From Phoronis australis (lineage: Eukaryota; Phoronida; Phoronidae), in NCBI GenBank assembly GCA_002633005.1, contig NMRA01000534.1, positions 121,577 to 185,576 of the forward strand: a stretch of DNA of 64,000 bases. The letters run 5' to 3'. A program made the position numbers and the translations under genes. Under the pieces are notes generated by a model, which worked only from the letters and a program-made list of their open reading frames with translations, was not told the origin of the DNA and did no database searches. Shown here one piece after another: positions 1 to 22,559 of this stretch. Numbering within the stretch: position 1 is the first letter of the stretch; each line of letters opens with the position of its first letter.

Positions 1-9654
<9,654 letters not shown>

Positions 9655-12600
9655 CTGAAAGTGAGAGGAAATAACAATAAGTTAGATATTTACTTTATGT
9701 AATACATAAACAAACACAACATTTGTGAAAGATTAAGATGATATCTTGAGTTATCACAGCACGGTGAAATAGGGTACAAGTTATCCCTTTTTCATTTTAT
9801 GTAGATAACTTCTGGTGGATCTTATCCTGAACGTCCCCTAACACATCATTACAAACGGCTATGCTAACGATTTCAAAACTGAATGAAAGAGAGAAATAAA
9901 TAAATTATAATTGCCAGAGAATTTGTTCAAGCTGGAAGGATCACTTGTTTGAGTCGGGTAATGAAATACCCAAAGAAGTGGTCACATATTGTAGTGGTTC
10001 TAAGTACTTTGTTACCAGCAAACTGAAATTTTGAGCACATCTCACTTCAACAAAGTTCTCACCATCTCCAGAAAGATGTTGCTTTACCAAATTAAATAAT
10101 CAGTCAAATGTCGCACACATGTGCAGGAATATACTTAGACACTAACCCAGTTGTCAATGTGACTAAAAACAGTACTCTGCAAGTGGAAAATCACTAACCA
10201 CTCACTCAGCTGGTGAGCAAACTTTCAGACCTGTACTCTATCGTGCCCCAGCTTTTTGTAGATTGCAAATGTATACTTTTTCTTCCTTGTGGTGTTTAAG
10301 GTTAATTTTGGCCCGTGTCTTAGTGCTCCATCAATAAAAAACATTGACACAGTGCACTCGAACAGAGCCAGTGGATGTTAAAATTTACGTGATTTGTTTA
10401 AATCTGATTAGGCTAGATGAAAGGTCACAGTGAAAGCTGGATGTTCTTGCAAAAACAATACCAGTGAACGAAATTGATACCTGAAATATCGGCAATGATT
10501 TATGTTGTGACAAAGGAAGTGATGAACTTGAATGGGCATGGGATTTTTAACCTTCTTCGACTGCCAGCCAATTCCTGGGGTGAATGTTGACTGGTCGCCA
10601 TAACTTACATGTACTTGTTTAAATTAACAGTAATTCACTAATTCATGGTGGTTAACAGAAAAAATATATTTTGTGGTACTGACTTTTCAGTGTAAACATA
10701 ATTTCAGCCAAGAATATTTAATGAATAATAACACTGTAAACACATATTAACTGTTACAGTAATGGTTGTCAAAGTAATCGCTATTTGCAAAAAATTATCA
10801 AAAATTTTTAGCTTCATCAGCAATAGAGTTTATGTGGAATGGCCATGGGATTTCCACCCTTTAGAAACTTTAGTCTACACGCGAGGCGTAATATGAACGC
10901 ATGGCTGGAGCAGGACAGACTTTGAATTGCCGTATACTTGACAATGGTTTCAAGCTCTCTGGACATATGTGATGGTCACTACAGCACCAGTGTTTGAGGT
11001 CAAAGTGTTTTATTGGAGAGCATGAGCAGCTGCTTAACACGTCAGTCAGACTACATCAAAGAGTACCAGATATATTGCACCCACCATCAAACTGTTGATG
11101 CGCTCTGAACCCTCATCCATACAGCTTCAGTGTTATCATTTGAGACACACATGACTTTTACCAACCCACGTCAATCGAACTATATCAGAGTATGCGCATG
11201 AACACCGTGCCCGCTTAGGACAAAATGTGGAGTTAAAGACGCGGAGGTTGCGTTTGTGTGTATGAAGCTAAAAGGCTGGAAGTCTCTCGACGTGGGACAA
11301 TTTCTAGGTAGGAATTCTTCATTTGATAAAAACAAGACTAGCTTAATAGTAGGTGACATCTACGAGTACTCACTAAACAACCACTTTTATTAAATTGGCA
11401 GCAACTTTGTCTGTTGAAACTGACATGAAACAGGTGACTTAACTTTAAGCAGGCAGACTTGATTTTATGGCTCAGTCACCTGGCTGGCGAGCAGGGTGTT
11501 GAGGCCTAATTATATCCCTCCATGTGTCCCAACAGTACTATTTAGTAGTCAACATTGTAATGCAAAAAACAGACCTTTATTCTCTTAAATGGTCGTAACA
11601 GACAAGGTAGGTATCATCTGAATGTCGGAATTGTGAACAGATTGTAACTAAAGGTATGTCAAACTGAAAATCCAGCTTCGCTTGTTTTCAAACAATTTAT
11701 CCCAACTGATTCCTAGCTGCTGCTTTGCTGACCAGTCATACAAAGGGTACACATAGGCTGACTAGGTTCAACCAAGGCAGGAAGCAGCACACCATACTAA
11801 TAATCTACAATGCCATTAGACACAAAGCCCCTCGGTTGGTTGGATAGATGCCTGCAGCATTCAGGGTTATGTAATTGCCTCATAATAATATATTATATGC
11901 CATGTTAGCCTTGGCACAAAGCTGTATACTAACTATACAGCTTTGAGCTGATATGAGTAAAAAAGTGGTAAGATAAAACCTGACACAAAATTAGTGTCAC
12001 TAAAAACTACAATCTTCCTTGAGTAAACTAAATTATTCAACGGTGCTGCTTAAGTTGTAGAGCAATCTTTAACGACAACTTTCGGTGCCATGAAATATTA
12101 CGTCACCTATTGGCCAGTATCTTTTTTCACCAATTCTTGAATCAACTGTTGTTCTTTCACAAGGTTGCACACACGTCACAACAAATTATTGGAACTGGTT
12201 TCACTTCATCATAAGTTTTTTAGAATTTTGATACTGAAAAAACAAATTTCAGAAGAAGTTTTACTGTTTCCAAGCTATCATATCATCTCCCAAGAGATGT
12301 CGCAAAAATTTAGGATATGGCACATCCACGTGTCACGAGCAAACTGTTTTCAATACGACCACATAACTTTTCTTTGTTAGAAAAGGTGGATGATTATGCA
12401 AGAAAATGACGTCTATTAGATTGTTTGATTTCCAGATTTTGCATGCACCTCATCCGGTCTTGAGCTCTACATGTTGATACAGGTTTCACGGCTAGTTGAC
12501 GAGCAGAATTACCCTTGGTGTGTGCAATTTTTGGGTCTATGGAAGAAAAACACAGTGGTACTTAGCTGTATTTTGACGATAGTCTTCATAAGTTCATACA

Positions 12601-13779
12601 GCTAGCTGGCTGGCTAATGCCATGTGCGCCAGAAGATTTTCTGCAAATAACATTTCAACCTGGCTAAATTACCAAATACTTTTACAGCGTAGGACACCTT
12701 TGCAGGCCGTAGATATATTTAAATCCTTCCAAACTGAACAAATACTCTGGCAATCAAGATTCTGCTGATTGAAAATTTACGATTTAGGCCTACGAATTTG
12801 GAACAATTCACCACAATGAAATCTGGATTGTTTCTAACCTTTCGAATCTGTGTTCAACTGATAGCACGGAGACGAAAGATGAATTTGTCGACTGAAGAGG
12901 TATCTGTTGCTCCTTAACACCTTCAAGGTACTGGTGGTCACCTTTAACAAGACCATAGCGATTCAAAACTAAGGTTAGAACATCGAGAGGCAGGTAAACA
13001 CTGATTGTCATCCACTTCGCAAGTGAAGCATGAGAATCAAAATTTATTCAGTATTTGTGTGGAATAATAGTTTCGCATGAAATTGCATAATGAAACCTAC
13101 GGCCTTGTGTAATAAATAGACTCAACTTAATGTATGGCATATTTAAAAAATAACTCGTTGATGTGAAATCCCAGCTATTCTAAATATGCCAAAAGATAAT
13201 TTACAACATTTGATGAATTAGAAACTAAATTACCATTTGTAGTAACACCCTGCGAAGGTCAAGGCCACTACGAGAGCTCAAGTCTCTCAAAAACTCCGAA
13301 TCACTGACTCCACAGCGGCGAGGAAACAGGTTATTTGACTATTTGAGGTTAACTTTTTGTTAAACGAACTTTTATATCAGAAATTGTGAATATGCTGATT
13401 TCAAGATTTCCGCTCCAGCATCTGCTTGGGATGTCACTTTGTACAAAACTCAGTCAAATGCATAAAAATAAAAGGTCAAACCTAGGCAGGAACCAAAGCT
13501 TGCCTTTGCTAGTTCAAACACAGGTGCCAGGACAGGCAGGGCAACAAAAGATGGTCTCTCACCAGTCACGGTCTCTCTCTGGTCGGGACCACTGCCATGT
13601 CATGTGGAAGTAACCGGTTGCATACTGTTGTCAATAAAATTGTCCCAAATAAGAAGCTGACTTAATTCTCTAAATCGTTCTTTAAACACAATAATTCTAG
13701 GTTTTATATCATTTTAGCTTCACTACAGGTTCCTCTTTCATTAATGACATTTTCTAATGCATGTACTCTTATTTAATGA
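9655..13779. other. Intergenic or first-intron DNA between NFS1 and PDP, left part
   Basis: This should contain the first NFS1 exon and perhaps a first PDP exon. I could not recognise either. A minus-strand ORF at 12808-13011 has a donor-like 'ag|gttagaa' (about 12838) but its phase does not fit the next NFS1 exon. No repeats with clear ends seen. Confidence 0.5.
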
Positions 13780-13900
13780 TATTAGGACTTAGACCTATAC
13801 TATTAGGAGTGTTGCATGAAAGGATCACTATTTAGTTTCAGTAAAATTGGGTAACCGCAAAGTTGAATTTTATCTAAACTGGGTTTCGTGCAACATTAAA
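13780..13900. mobile_element. Diverged relative of the 59359 MITE
   Basis: 'aggacttagacc' then 'gagtgttgcatgaaaggatc' and 'actatttagtttc', in the same order as 'agtccttaaatt', 'gagttgcatgaaaatatc' and 'cctatttactttc' near 59545-59600. Only part of the element can be matched. Confidence 0.35.
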
Positions 13901-15138
13901 TTGTGTCTGCTGGAGAAGTTCATCGTTGAATAAGGTCAAATGTATAGTAGTTAATTCCGAAAGTGTCTTACCTTACATTACATTTTGGTTATCTGTGGTC
14001 CTGCTGAACGTCTGGTTTGTTATTATGTCTGAATGTTGAGTGGCACCAGCACGTGTATTGGACAACAGAATATTCATGTCGCACCCTAATTAGCCAGCAC
14101 TAGCTTACGAGCCTGAACAGCCAACAGTGGTAGTCTTCAAGACAAATGACTGTCGTCTTTCGATACTGACGGGGCATGCGTGGCAGAAGGACGGTGCAGC
14201 AGTGAGACAGGCTAAGTCCGTCTCACAACATTCTCCTTCATTTTCTTTAATTGGAGTTGGAATCTTCTAGTAATGGAAAATCGCTCAAATTTAAAGCAAG
14301 TCTCGCTATTCAAGGCCAGTAGGGCCATCCCAGATTGCACAGCGATAGAATTCTCCTTTGTCCAGAGATAAAAAAGTGCGTGACCTCGTTTTAGAATTTC
14401 CGTGTCTCATTGATGTTGGGAAGGTGAAGAATTTCAGATCATGCATCCACGGGTATTTGTCCAGTTTATCAAACTTTTTCACGCCTGAATTATTGCACAC
14501 AGCATAGCAGTAATACTTCATTGGCTTTGGAAGGACGAATAGAGTAATGCAACCAAGAAAAATTTGCTAAGAATCGGACAACATCAAACAACATGTGAAA
14601 CTCCAGTGGCACGAAAACGAGGCAGCAAATGTGCCTGACGGATGTTTACGGCATTATGAGTAAATACAGTGAGATTCGAGTGCCGCTGTGGAATCCAGGA
14701 TGGCCTTATTATTGTACTGGCTGTCATTATGCTAGCAGCCACAAAGTAACAACAACTTTAGATATATCCGTGGCCATCTGTGCCCTGCCCCAATAGAGTG
14801 TCACGTAATTTTTACTGGGCACCATATCAGCGTATATCTCCATGTTATATGAACTGGTCATTAATTACCAGGTTGAATACTGTCTCCCTACAGTACTGCT
14901 GGCCAATAGTGTGATCTGTGTATGATGTAGTTATTAATTCAACATGGTAAATTCATATTGTTACTTCAACTGTTCCTCAGAAAGTGAGCATAATATCGTA
15001 AGAACATCAAGTCTTGGAAGTGTCATGAAAGAAAGAAACTCTCAGAAATATTTGAACAGGCATGCTTTTTGTCTACTAACATAAAAGTATTCCATTTTTT
15101 CTGGAGTAAATTAATATTAATTTATGTTTTTGTTTTAG
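13901..15138. other. Upstream region of PDP
   Basis: Contains the THAP-like fragment at 14306-14521, a short plus-strand ORF at 14944 that starts 'MVNSYCYFNCSSES', and the splice acceptor at 15137-15138 that opens the PDP coding exon. No other gene recognised. Confidence 0.5.
14306..14521 (-). pseudogene. THAP-like N-terminal fragment
   Basis: 71-residue ORF beginning 'MKYYCYAVCNNSGVKK' with 'DLKFFTFPTS' further on. This resembles the start of a THAP domain (Cys pair, then the FxFP segment). The second zinc-ligand pair is missing. It could be one exon of a gene, but no partner exon was found. Confidence 0.35.
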
Positions 15139-16642
15139 ATGGATCAATAAATCCCTGAGAGAACACTGGTCGTTTACACCAATGGCTCTGTCAGCTTTAA
15201 AGATTGGAATTAATCCTAGGATCAGCGCCCAAATCATCCCCTATCTTTACCACACGTTTCATCCCCAGATCCCTCGTTTAACCCGCCAACAGGTCACTTC
15301 CTACTTGAGAGCACATGAGTTGAGTGGCAATCTCATGGACAGTGGTTACGCTGTAACCGAGTTTAGCAGCAATTTTCTGAGATCAAACAATCCCATTGAG
15401 GACAGACGGTCTGTAGCGAAATGCACATTTTCTTCAGGACTCCTTTTTGGTGTATTCGATGGACACTCTGGTCATGCCTGTGCCCAGGCTGTGGGTGAAA
15501 GACTGTTCTCGTATATTGCACTAACCCTGCTTCAGTATGACAGTCTCAAATTTGTTGTTGACAAAATGGATCATGGGCAACCTAGTAAAGTGTTAGAGTG
15601 GTATCGTCATAGACACGACTATGTCAATGAATATCACTCAGCCGTGTATCGAGAGAGTCTGAAGAAGTATGCTAAGGAGTTAATCAGGGAGTATGAGCTG
15701 CGTGGTCCTGAGTTAAATGTTGCAAAAGCACTGGAGAAGGCGAGCCTACGATTGGATGCTGATATTTCAAGAGAGTGTTTCAACGATGCTGGTCATAATC
15801 CCGTCAATATTGATATGCTGCCCGTGGCATTGTCTGGTGCTTGTGCATGTGTTGTGTATATTGACAAGAAAGATGTTTATGTGGCAAATGTGGGTGACTG
15901 TGGTGCAGTGTTGGGGTCTGTGAATGAACATGGTGTGTGGAGCGTACGTCGCCTCTCTACCGAGCACACCGCTGAGAACCAGTCAGAAGTAGAGCGCATC
16001 AGAGGAGCACACCCGGCTTCAGAATCTCAGACAGTGATTTGCAGTCATCGCTTGTTTGGTGAACTGATGCCCTTGAGAGCTTTCGGAGACTTCAGGTACA
16101 AGTGGGATCATGAACAGTTGGATAAGGTTCGTGTGGCACTGACCAATAGTAAAGTGTCGGATATCACACCATTTCATGCAATACCACCAAGAGATTATCA
16201 CACACCCCCCTACCTCACTGCTTCACCAGAGGTCACACATTGCAGACTGTCACCAGAAGACAAGTTCATTGTGATAGCATCCGATGGACTTTGGGAAATG
16301 CTGAACTCAGAAAAAGTAGCTCTTTTGGTAGCCAAACATCTCGAGGGTAAGAGAGCGGAGGAGAAATTCCAAGCAACTGAAGATTGCAGGACATTGGAAC
16401 AAATTAACGCTCAGTTAATTAAAAGAAAAGCAGGAATTGCGAATAGGTCTGTTGACACTAATGTGGCGACTCATCTTATCAGGTATGCGCTAGGTAATGA
16501 GCATCGAAAGTTGTCAGAGACATTGAGCCTACCTGATGATATAGTGCGAGAATATCGTGATGATATCACCGTGACTACAATTCAGTTGGATACACATCAG
16601 GTGATACTTGATGGTGCACCGTGTGTTCCGTATGAGTATTAG
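15139..16642 (+). CDS. PDP1: Pyruvate dehydrogenase phosphatase catalytic subunit (PP2C family)
   Basis: PP2C-type Mg/Mn-dependent serine phosphatase that reactivates the pyruvate dehydrogenase complex in the mitochondrial matrix. The ORF from ATG 15182 to TAG 16642 gives 486 residues without an intron. PP2C landmarks are 'PIEDRRS' (71-77), 'GVFDGHSGHACAQAV' (90-104, with metal-binding Asp93-Gly94), 'ANVGDCGAVL' (235-244), 'PLRAFGDFRYKW' (297-308), 'IASDGLWE' (365-372) and 'YRDDITV' (458-464). The length and the PDP-specific 'TPPYLTASPEV' and 'HLIRYALGN' segments separate it from generic PP2Cs. A splice acceptor ends at 15138, and the reading frame is open from there to ATG 15182, so an upstream exon may add N-terminal, perhaps targeting, residues. 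The start is therefore uncertain. It could be orthologous to the ancestor of vertebrate PDP1 and PDP2. Confidence 0.93.
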
Positions 16643-16704
16643 CTAGTGTCTTGAAAGTGTACAGTACGGCTCATAATTTACCCATGAAGTCTGTGCATTC
16701 AACT

Positions 16705-16710
16705 AATAAA
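16705..16710 (+). promoter_or_regulatory. Polyadenylation signal of the PDP gene
   Basis: A canonical AATAAA hexamer lies about 60 bases after the PDP stop codon. It is the first such hexamer on the plus strand after the ORF, so a short 3' UTR is likely. The cleavage site cannot be read from sequence. Confidence 0.5.
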
Positions 16711-17049
16711 AAAGTGGTTTGTTTATTTGTCCGCATTACTAGATTTTTGTTCGTTAGTATTAATGGTAAAATCTCACAGATCTCGGACAAAAATTGTAGC
16801 CTAAGTTATCCGTTTTCATTTCTCTGGTGGTTCTAGAGAATGCCCACAAATTTTCGAATTTGTTGTCTTGTGCTAGCTGTTGTGCTGAACTTGGAAACAG
16901 AAAAAGTGCTATAAATCTTCTATGGAGAAAAAATGTAACAAAATTTGTCTTGCATACCATGTTGTGTCCTAAGTTGGTAATGTTACCATAGCTTTTGTGC
17001 GTTTTTTTTAAATGTGTATCAGTTTGTGGTGAAACAGTGAAATATATGC

Positions 17050-18111
17050 ATGAAAATTTGTTTTGATTTCATTTTTTATGCGCCCACATATTTGTATGTG
17101 GGTGCATATTGCCGTCATCTGTGTCTGGGCATCCTGCTCCCGCTGCTGCATCTCCTAAACCCCTTACACTTGTTGAGATTTGGCAGATGTGTTCCTATGA
17201 AGCTGACGACGGACGATGATGAATTTTGGGCGGATCTGACAACTGGTGTGCTCCCTATTGGCAATTTTATTTTATTGTTTACCTCTGTATCTTCAAAGGT
17301 CCTCAACCAATAACATTTGGCACATAGGCATCAATTAGTGAGATGATCCCATCTTCCTGTTTTCGGACAGACTCGAGGTATTTTGCACCACCTAGTGGCC
17401 ATTTTTACCGTTTTTGAGTCTGTTTCCTGGCCTCCGCCAGTCTCTCAACCAAACCACTCTAAGGATTGTGAGAATTGGCATATATGTTCTAGTGTGAAGA
17501 GGATGAATGACGATTATTTTGCAACTTGGACTACAGTGGTGCTTCCTAGGGGCAGTTTTGTTTTTTTTTTTGCAAAATGCACCCATAGCTGTATGTGCGA
17601 AATCCACTGCAAGATTTTATTAAATTTAACAAGTGTATTTATATGAAGTTGACAACGGACGACAACTTTCAGGCGGATCCTGCGAACGCTGAGCCCCCTA
17701 GTGGCAATTTCTTTTTTCCCCGTTTTCCTGAAGTTACTGGACAGATTTTTATGAAATTTTGGCAATAGCTTTCGAAATGACGACGTTCCCGTTTTCGGAT
17801 GGTTTTGAGGCATTTTGCCTCAGCTAGTGGCCATTGTTACTGTTTTCGAATCTGTTTTCTTGAAGTGTGATGAGGACAGTTGATAATTTTCCGACAGCTT
17901 TGACTACTGCGGCACCTCTAAGTAACAGTTTTGTTTTTTGGTGCCCATAGCTGCATTGCCTTAACCCACTGCAGGATCTTTATCAAATTTAGTAAGTGTA
18001 TTTATTTGAAGTTGACAAACGATGACTTTCAGATGGATCGGACGAGCGCTGTGCACCCTAGTTTTCCTGCTACTCTGAAGTTCTTTGGCAGATTTTTATG
18101 AAATTTGGTAA
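17050..18111. repeat. Degenerate internally repetitive block
   Basis: This has recurrent, diverged modules: 'ctagtggc' followed by a T-rich stretch, 'gacaacggacgac' and 'ggcggatc' motifs, and 'tttttatgaaatttt'. Related modules appear near 17210-17280, 17500-17560, 17640-17720, 17810-17870 and 18010-18100. Small ORFs here are not conserved between modules. It looks like an old transposon or satellite-like repeat, not a gene. Confidence 0.5.
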
Positions 18112-18944
18112 AAAGCTTTCTTTTGAGAAACGACATGTTCTTCTTTCGGCTGGATTTTACATATTTTGCACAATCTAGTGGCCACTTTTATATCACAAAC
18201 ACCCCCAGGACATCATTAGCAGTGCATTCGTGGGTGCATTTCAACGCCCAAACATTACTCTCGTTTTTGTTATTTGTGCATTGTTTCTTCATGTCAGCCA
18301 CTTCCATGACGGCGTTTTCCCATTCTGTGACTTTACCTTACGAAGAGGGTTGTGAGCGTGTGGGGCATGCTAATTTTAGATCTCTTTAAATGTAAAGGGG
18401 TTTAAAAAAAATATTACGGTACTTTTACAGACGATTCTTCCAGTCTTGAGCTAGTGGAAATCTCACCGATTAAGTTTTTGCTTTACGTGAATGCATAATC
18501 CGACACCACCACTCACAAAGTACACCCTTCATTTACCTAAAGAAATTTTCCACACACTTATACCATTTTCTAGGAAATTTCCAAACATGGAAATTACTTT
18601 TGCCATTTACAAGGGTTTTCTCACAACATGGGAGGCTAATTCACGGGGGATATAAACCCACAAAAAATAAATTCTAAGTTTGTTTAGTAAGCAGTGTTCA
18701 GTTTTGAATCTAATTTAGACTTCCAACAATGAATTTTTATTTCATATGTTACAGGCTATCCTGGTTTTCCCAACAATATTTAAGCAGCATAAAATTGACG
18801 TGCAACACCTAACTGATGTGTGAAGTTGCCTTTTAGCCCAATGTTACGTCATCGTGAGAACATAGAAAAGGTGGACATAACAAATTGAATGGAAGTCTGA
18901 ATAGAAATCATACAAGAGTTCCCGTGGCAACATGGACAACAGTA
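18112..18944. repeat. Dispersed repeat R3, copy 1
   Basis: Directly repeated at 21731-22559 with high identity; both end 'catggacaacagta'. Contains 'gtgagcgtgtggggcatgc' and 'aaaggggtttaaaaaaa' in both copies. No conserved long ORF. Confidence 0.85.
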
Positions 18945-19874
18945 CGGTAAAGTCGCGTGATTTTCGGACGGCCCGCTGTTTTCGACCAAGAATAAATATT
19001 TCCGAAATGAGTTTTTCATAGTCCACGAAATTCGTACAAGGTCCAAAAACTGTTTTTCAATGATCTTCGAACTTCGGACAATGTCATAAACGTCGGATTT
19101 TTGCCCCGCGACTTTCGGACAAGGAAAATTTTAGAAACGCTAATTTGGGATCGACGCAACTCCCGTGTCACTAAAGCGTTCAACGGATGATTACTACTCT
19201 ATAAGGCTTGAATCTGAGAATTGGTGTAACGGGCTTTGTAATTTTTACCTTGTCTTGACGATGTCATGACCCTTATTCGATTGCCTTGCGTTTGGCTTGT
19301 GTTTGGCCCTTTAGCTGTGAAAAGAGTCACCAAGTCCCGCATGACGAAAATTTCTGATGAAAATACAAATGGGAAATACACCGAAGGCTGCAGTTTTTCG
19401 TTGTAGCGTAACATGTGCTCTGGTTTAATTAGACCGTGTTGTTCGACTTCCAACTGTGACATTGAACTTGCACGCCTGACATCAACTTGCGTGTTTACGA
19501 AACGTTTTTATTTTTAAAACGTCCTGGCCTTTGCAAATGCCGTTGTTAGTGGCTAAAATCTCCCGGCGACGTGTCCGGATTTTATTCTTGACGTGATGAG
19601 AAATATGTTTCGGCCCCCATTCACAATAGGCCACAGCTAAGTCTGTCCGTAGGATATCGCGCGTTCAAAGTAGTGTACATAGTGAACAGCAGCAGCCGAG
19701 TGAGACGGAGCCAAAGTAAAGCTGGTTAAAAATCAAACACAGTGCAAGGCCCAGCACTCAGAAAGGGGCGCGGCGCATACGCAATTGTTACAGAGACATT
19801 GCATCCCTGTCCTATGTTATGTAAGCGCCGGTGTGCTATAACACATATCAAAAACTAATGTACATCCACGTAAC
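18944..19874. repeat. Dispersed repeat R2, copy 2
   Basis: Near-identical to 3384-4317. Its left end starts exactly where repeat R3 (18112-18944) ends. Its right limit is not known, because copy 1 is cut by a gap. Confidence 0.85.
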
Positions 19875-20037
19875 CACGTTTCACTACCCTTACAAATTGT
19901 CTGTTGCTCTCTGATAAGCATCGCAGATGCAAGAATCCTCCACCAATCATTTCGAAAAATGACAAGTCAGTTGAATCAGATTTGGTAGTCGTTGCTTCTT
20001 GTGGTCCTAGGCGTAGGCTAACAAGAATACAGGACCA

Positions 20038-20286
20038 GGGCCCTGTTCCAAGAAACTGACTTAAGTTCATTTTTGACTTAAGTCTAAGATTTGTCTTAAC
20101 TGACAAACTTTAAAACTTCCAAATTTGGAAAGTTATTCAAGATTAAGACAAAATGTAGCTCATAGACTTAAGTCAAACTTAGGATCTCTTTCTTGAATTG
20201 GTTTTGATACAAATCTAACTTTTATTTTAAAATTTACTAAAATTTAAGATTTGTCTTAGCTAAGTCAGTTTTGTTGGAACGGGCTG
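20038..20286. mobile_element. Terminal-inverted-repeat MITE (about 250 bp)
   Basis: The left end 'gccctgttccaagaaactga' is the inverse of the right end, which reads 'ggaacgggc' with 'aagtcagttttgttgg' inside it. 'aagatttgtctta' and 'gacttaagtc' recur internally. It is AT-rich with no ORF, consistent with a non-autonomous DNA transposon. Confidence 0.65.
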
Positions 20287-21589
20287 CTGGAGTCCGATGC
20301 AACGGGCTTGGAACCTTATAGGTGTTTCCGACCCGGAGTTCCATGTCTACTTTCCCCAGGACCTTGCCTTCTTGTCCATGTTACCACCTTCAGTTGATAG
20401 TTTTGAGACAAAAAGAAACATGATCTTAAACTACAGACCATGTTTTTTTGTATTACTTAATATAGTTTTAGAGGCATTTCAGCTGTAAGTGTGTTTAATT
20501 GTGTTGACTGTTACACTGCTAATTATTATTGTTCTATTTTTACCGAGGTGATGCCTTACTTGCAGCAAGGGTAAATAATTTTGGGAAGTATTACCAGCAA
20601 TTTCCGTATATAAGTTGGGGAAACCAAACGTCTTATGTAAAAATACACCAGGGCCTATACTCAGCAATGCCGAATACACGAACACAGTATAAATACTGTA
20701 GCTCACCCTAATTATATCCTAGTGAGAATAGCATTATTTTCAGATTTCAAGCATGCATTTTTATTCTCAGATATGCATCCTAGGCCAGTATAATTTAGGA
20801 AAAAATTTAAGATACGCAAATTGGCCATATATTCTGCTGGACTAATATACGGAAATCTACGGTGGATCTTCTTAAACCTGTAAATCATGAAAATTTCATT
20901 GAGACAGTTTTGTTCTACTAACATGTTCAACTAACATTCCGTCCATGCAAGTCGGTCAGTACGTTCGCATTTAAGGCATTGCAACAGGTAAGTGTTGTTT
21001 TGATTTTTGTTTGGTGTTTCTATATTTTATTTTGTTATGTATTCCTGTCTTCAGATAGTCACTGTTATTCTTCAACAACATTTCTGTACTTATAATGAGA
21101 CTTCAGTTAACTCGCAACTGTTCATACTTTAAATGTTAGCAGAAGTGTGTAGTGTCCATCAGCAGAGACCTGTGGGAAGAACTATTTTCCGTAACTGTAG
21201 CAAATATATGACGCAATGAAATGAAAACGGTCGACATAGATGAATTGTAATTGGTTAAATGTATATTAAGAAAGAAAATTAAGTATATAAATAGTAGACC
21301 GGTTCTTGAATTGCCTGGTTTACGTCTTCATGAGTTCACCTGTCCCAAATTGAGTGCTTTCGTTTTTCTTTTCAGGTCGTCACTAGTCGATTCTTCTAAC
21401 AGTCGTGATCTGCCCAGTAACCTATTGTATCAACGTGCGCAACAACGGTCTTGGCANCAGGTGCTCGAATTTCTCGATGGCTAATAACCATATATAAGAA
21501 ACGTATGTTTTCTTAGTAATGAATGACGTTAGTGGTGATGGACGAACAGATAAACTGAAGCGCCTGTGCAGTCAACCACAAGAACAAAA
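20287..21589. other. Unassigned sequence
   Basis: AT-rich with one N at 21457. Short ORFs only, none recognised. Confidence 0.4.
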
Positions 21590-21727
21590 AAAAATTACAG
21601 GTGGTTGCATTTCGAACTTAAAAAAAATTACGGGTGGTAGGCTGAAGAAATAAATGAAAAATATGGGTGGTGGGTGCGAAAAAAAGGTGCCTTCCCCCCC
21701 TCCCATACAGATTTTACTGAACAGCCC
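21590..21727. mobile_element. Related dispersed element end
   Basis: This holds A-runs, 'gggtggt' repeats and a C-run, then the 'attttactgaacagcccta' terminus shared with 31800-31917. It directly abuts the 5' edge of the repeat copy at 21731-22559, suggesting nested insertion or truncation. Confidence 0.45.
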
Positions 21728-21730
21728 TAA

Positions 21731-22559
21731 ATAGCTTTCTATTAAGAAACGATATGTTGTTCTTTTGGCTGGATTTGACATATTTTGCACCATCTAGTGG
21801 CCACTTTTATATCACAAACATCCCAGGACAACATTAGCAGCACATTCGTGGGTGCATTTCAACTCTCCACATTATTCTCGTTTTTTTTGTGTGCATTGTT
21901 TCTTCATGTCAGCCATTTCCATGACGGTGTTTTCCCATTCTGTGACTTTACCATACGAAGAGGGTTGTGAGCGTGTGGGGCATGCTAATTTTAGACCTCT
22001 TTAAAATGTAAAGGGGTTTAAAAAAAAATATTACGGTACTTTTGCAGACGATTCTTCCAGTCTTGAGCTAGTGGAAATCTCACGATTAAGTTTTTGCTTT
22101 ACGTGAATGCACAATCTGGCACCACCACTCACAAAGTACACCCTTCATTTACCTAAAGAAATTTTCCACACGCTTTTACCATTTTCTAGGAAATTTCCAA
22201 ACATGGAAATTACTTTTGCCATTTACAAGGGTTTTCTCACAACATGGGAGGCTAATCCACGGGGGATACAAACCCACACAAATAAATTCTAAGTTTGTTT
22301 AGTAAGCAGTGTTCAGTTTTGAATCTAATTTAGACTTCCAACAATGAATTTTTATTTCGTATGTTAAAGGCTATCCTGGTTTTCCCAACAATATTTAAGC
22401 AGCATAAAATTGATGTGCAACACCTAACTGATGTGTGAAGTTGCCTTTTAGCCCAATGTTACGTCATCGTGAGAACGTAGAAAAGGTGGACATAACAATT
22501 TGAATGGAAGTCTGAATAGAAATCATACAAGAGTTCCCGTGGTAACATGGACAACAGTA
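21731..22559. repeat. Dispersed repeat R3, copy 2
   Basis: A high-identity copy of 18112-18944. The left side is truncated by the element ending at 21727; the right end is the same as copy 1. Confidence 0.85.

Noticed and set aside
12808-13011. Minus-strand ORF of 67 residues with a donor-like site near 12838, considered as NFS1 exon 1
   Set aside because: It ends in the wrong phase for the exon at 9654 and shows no targeting-peptide character or NFS1 similarity.
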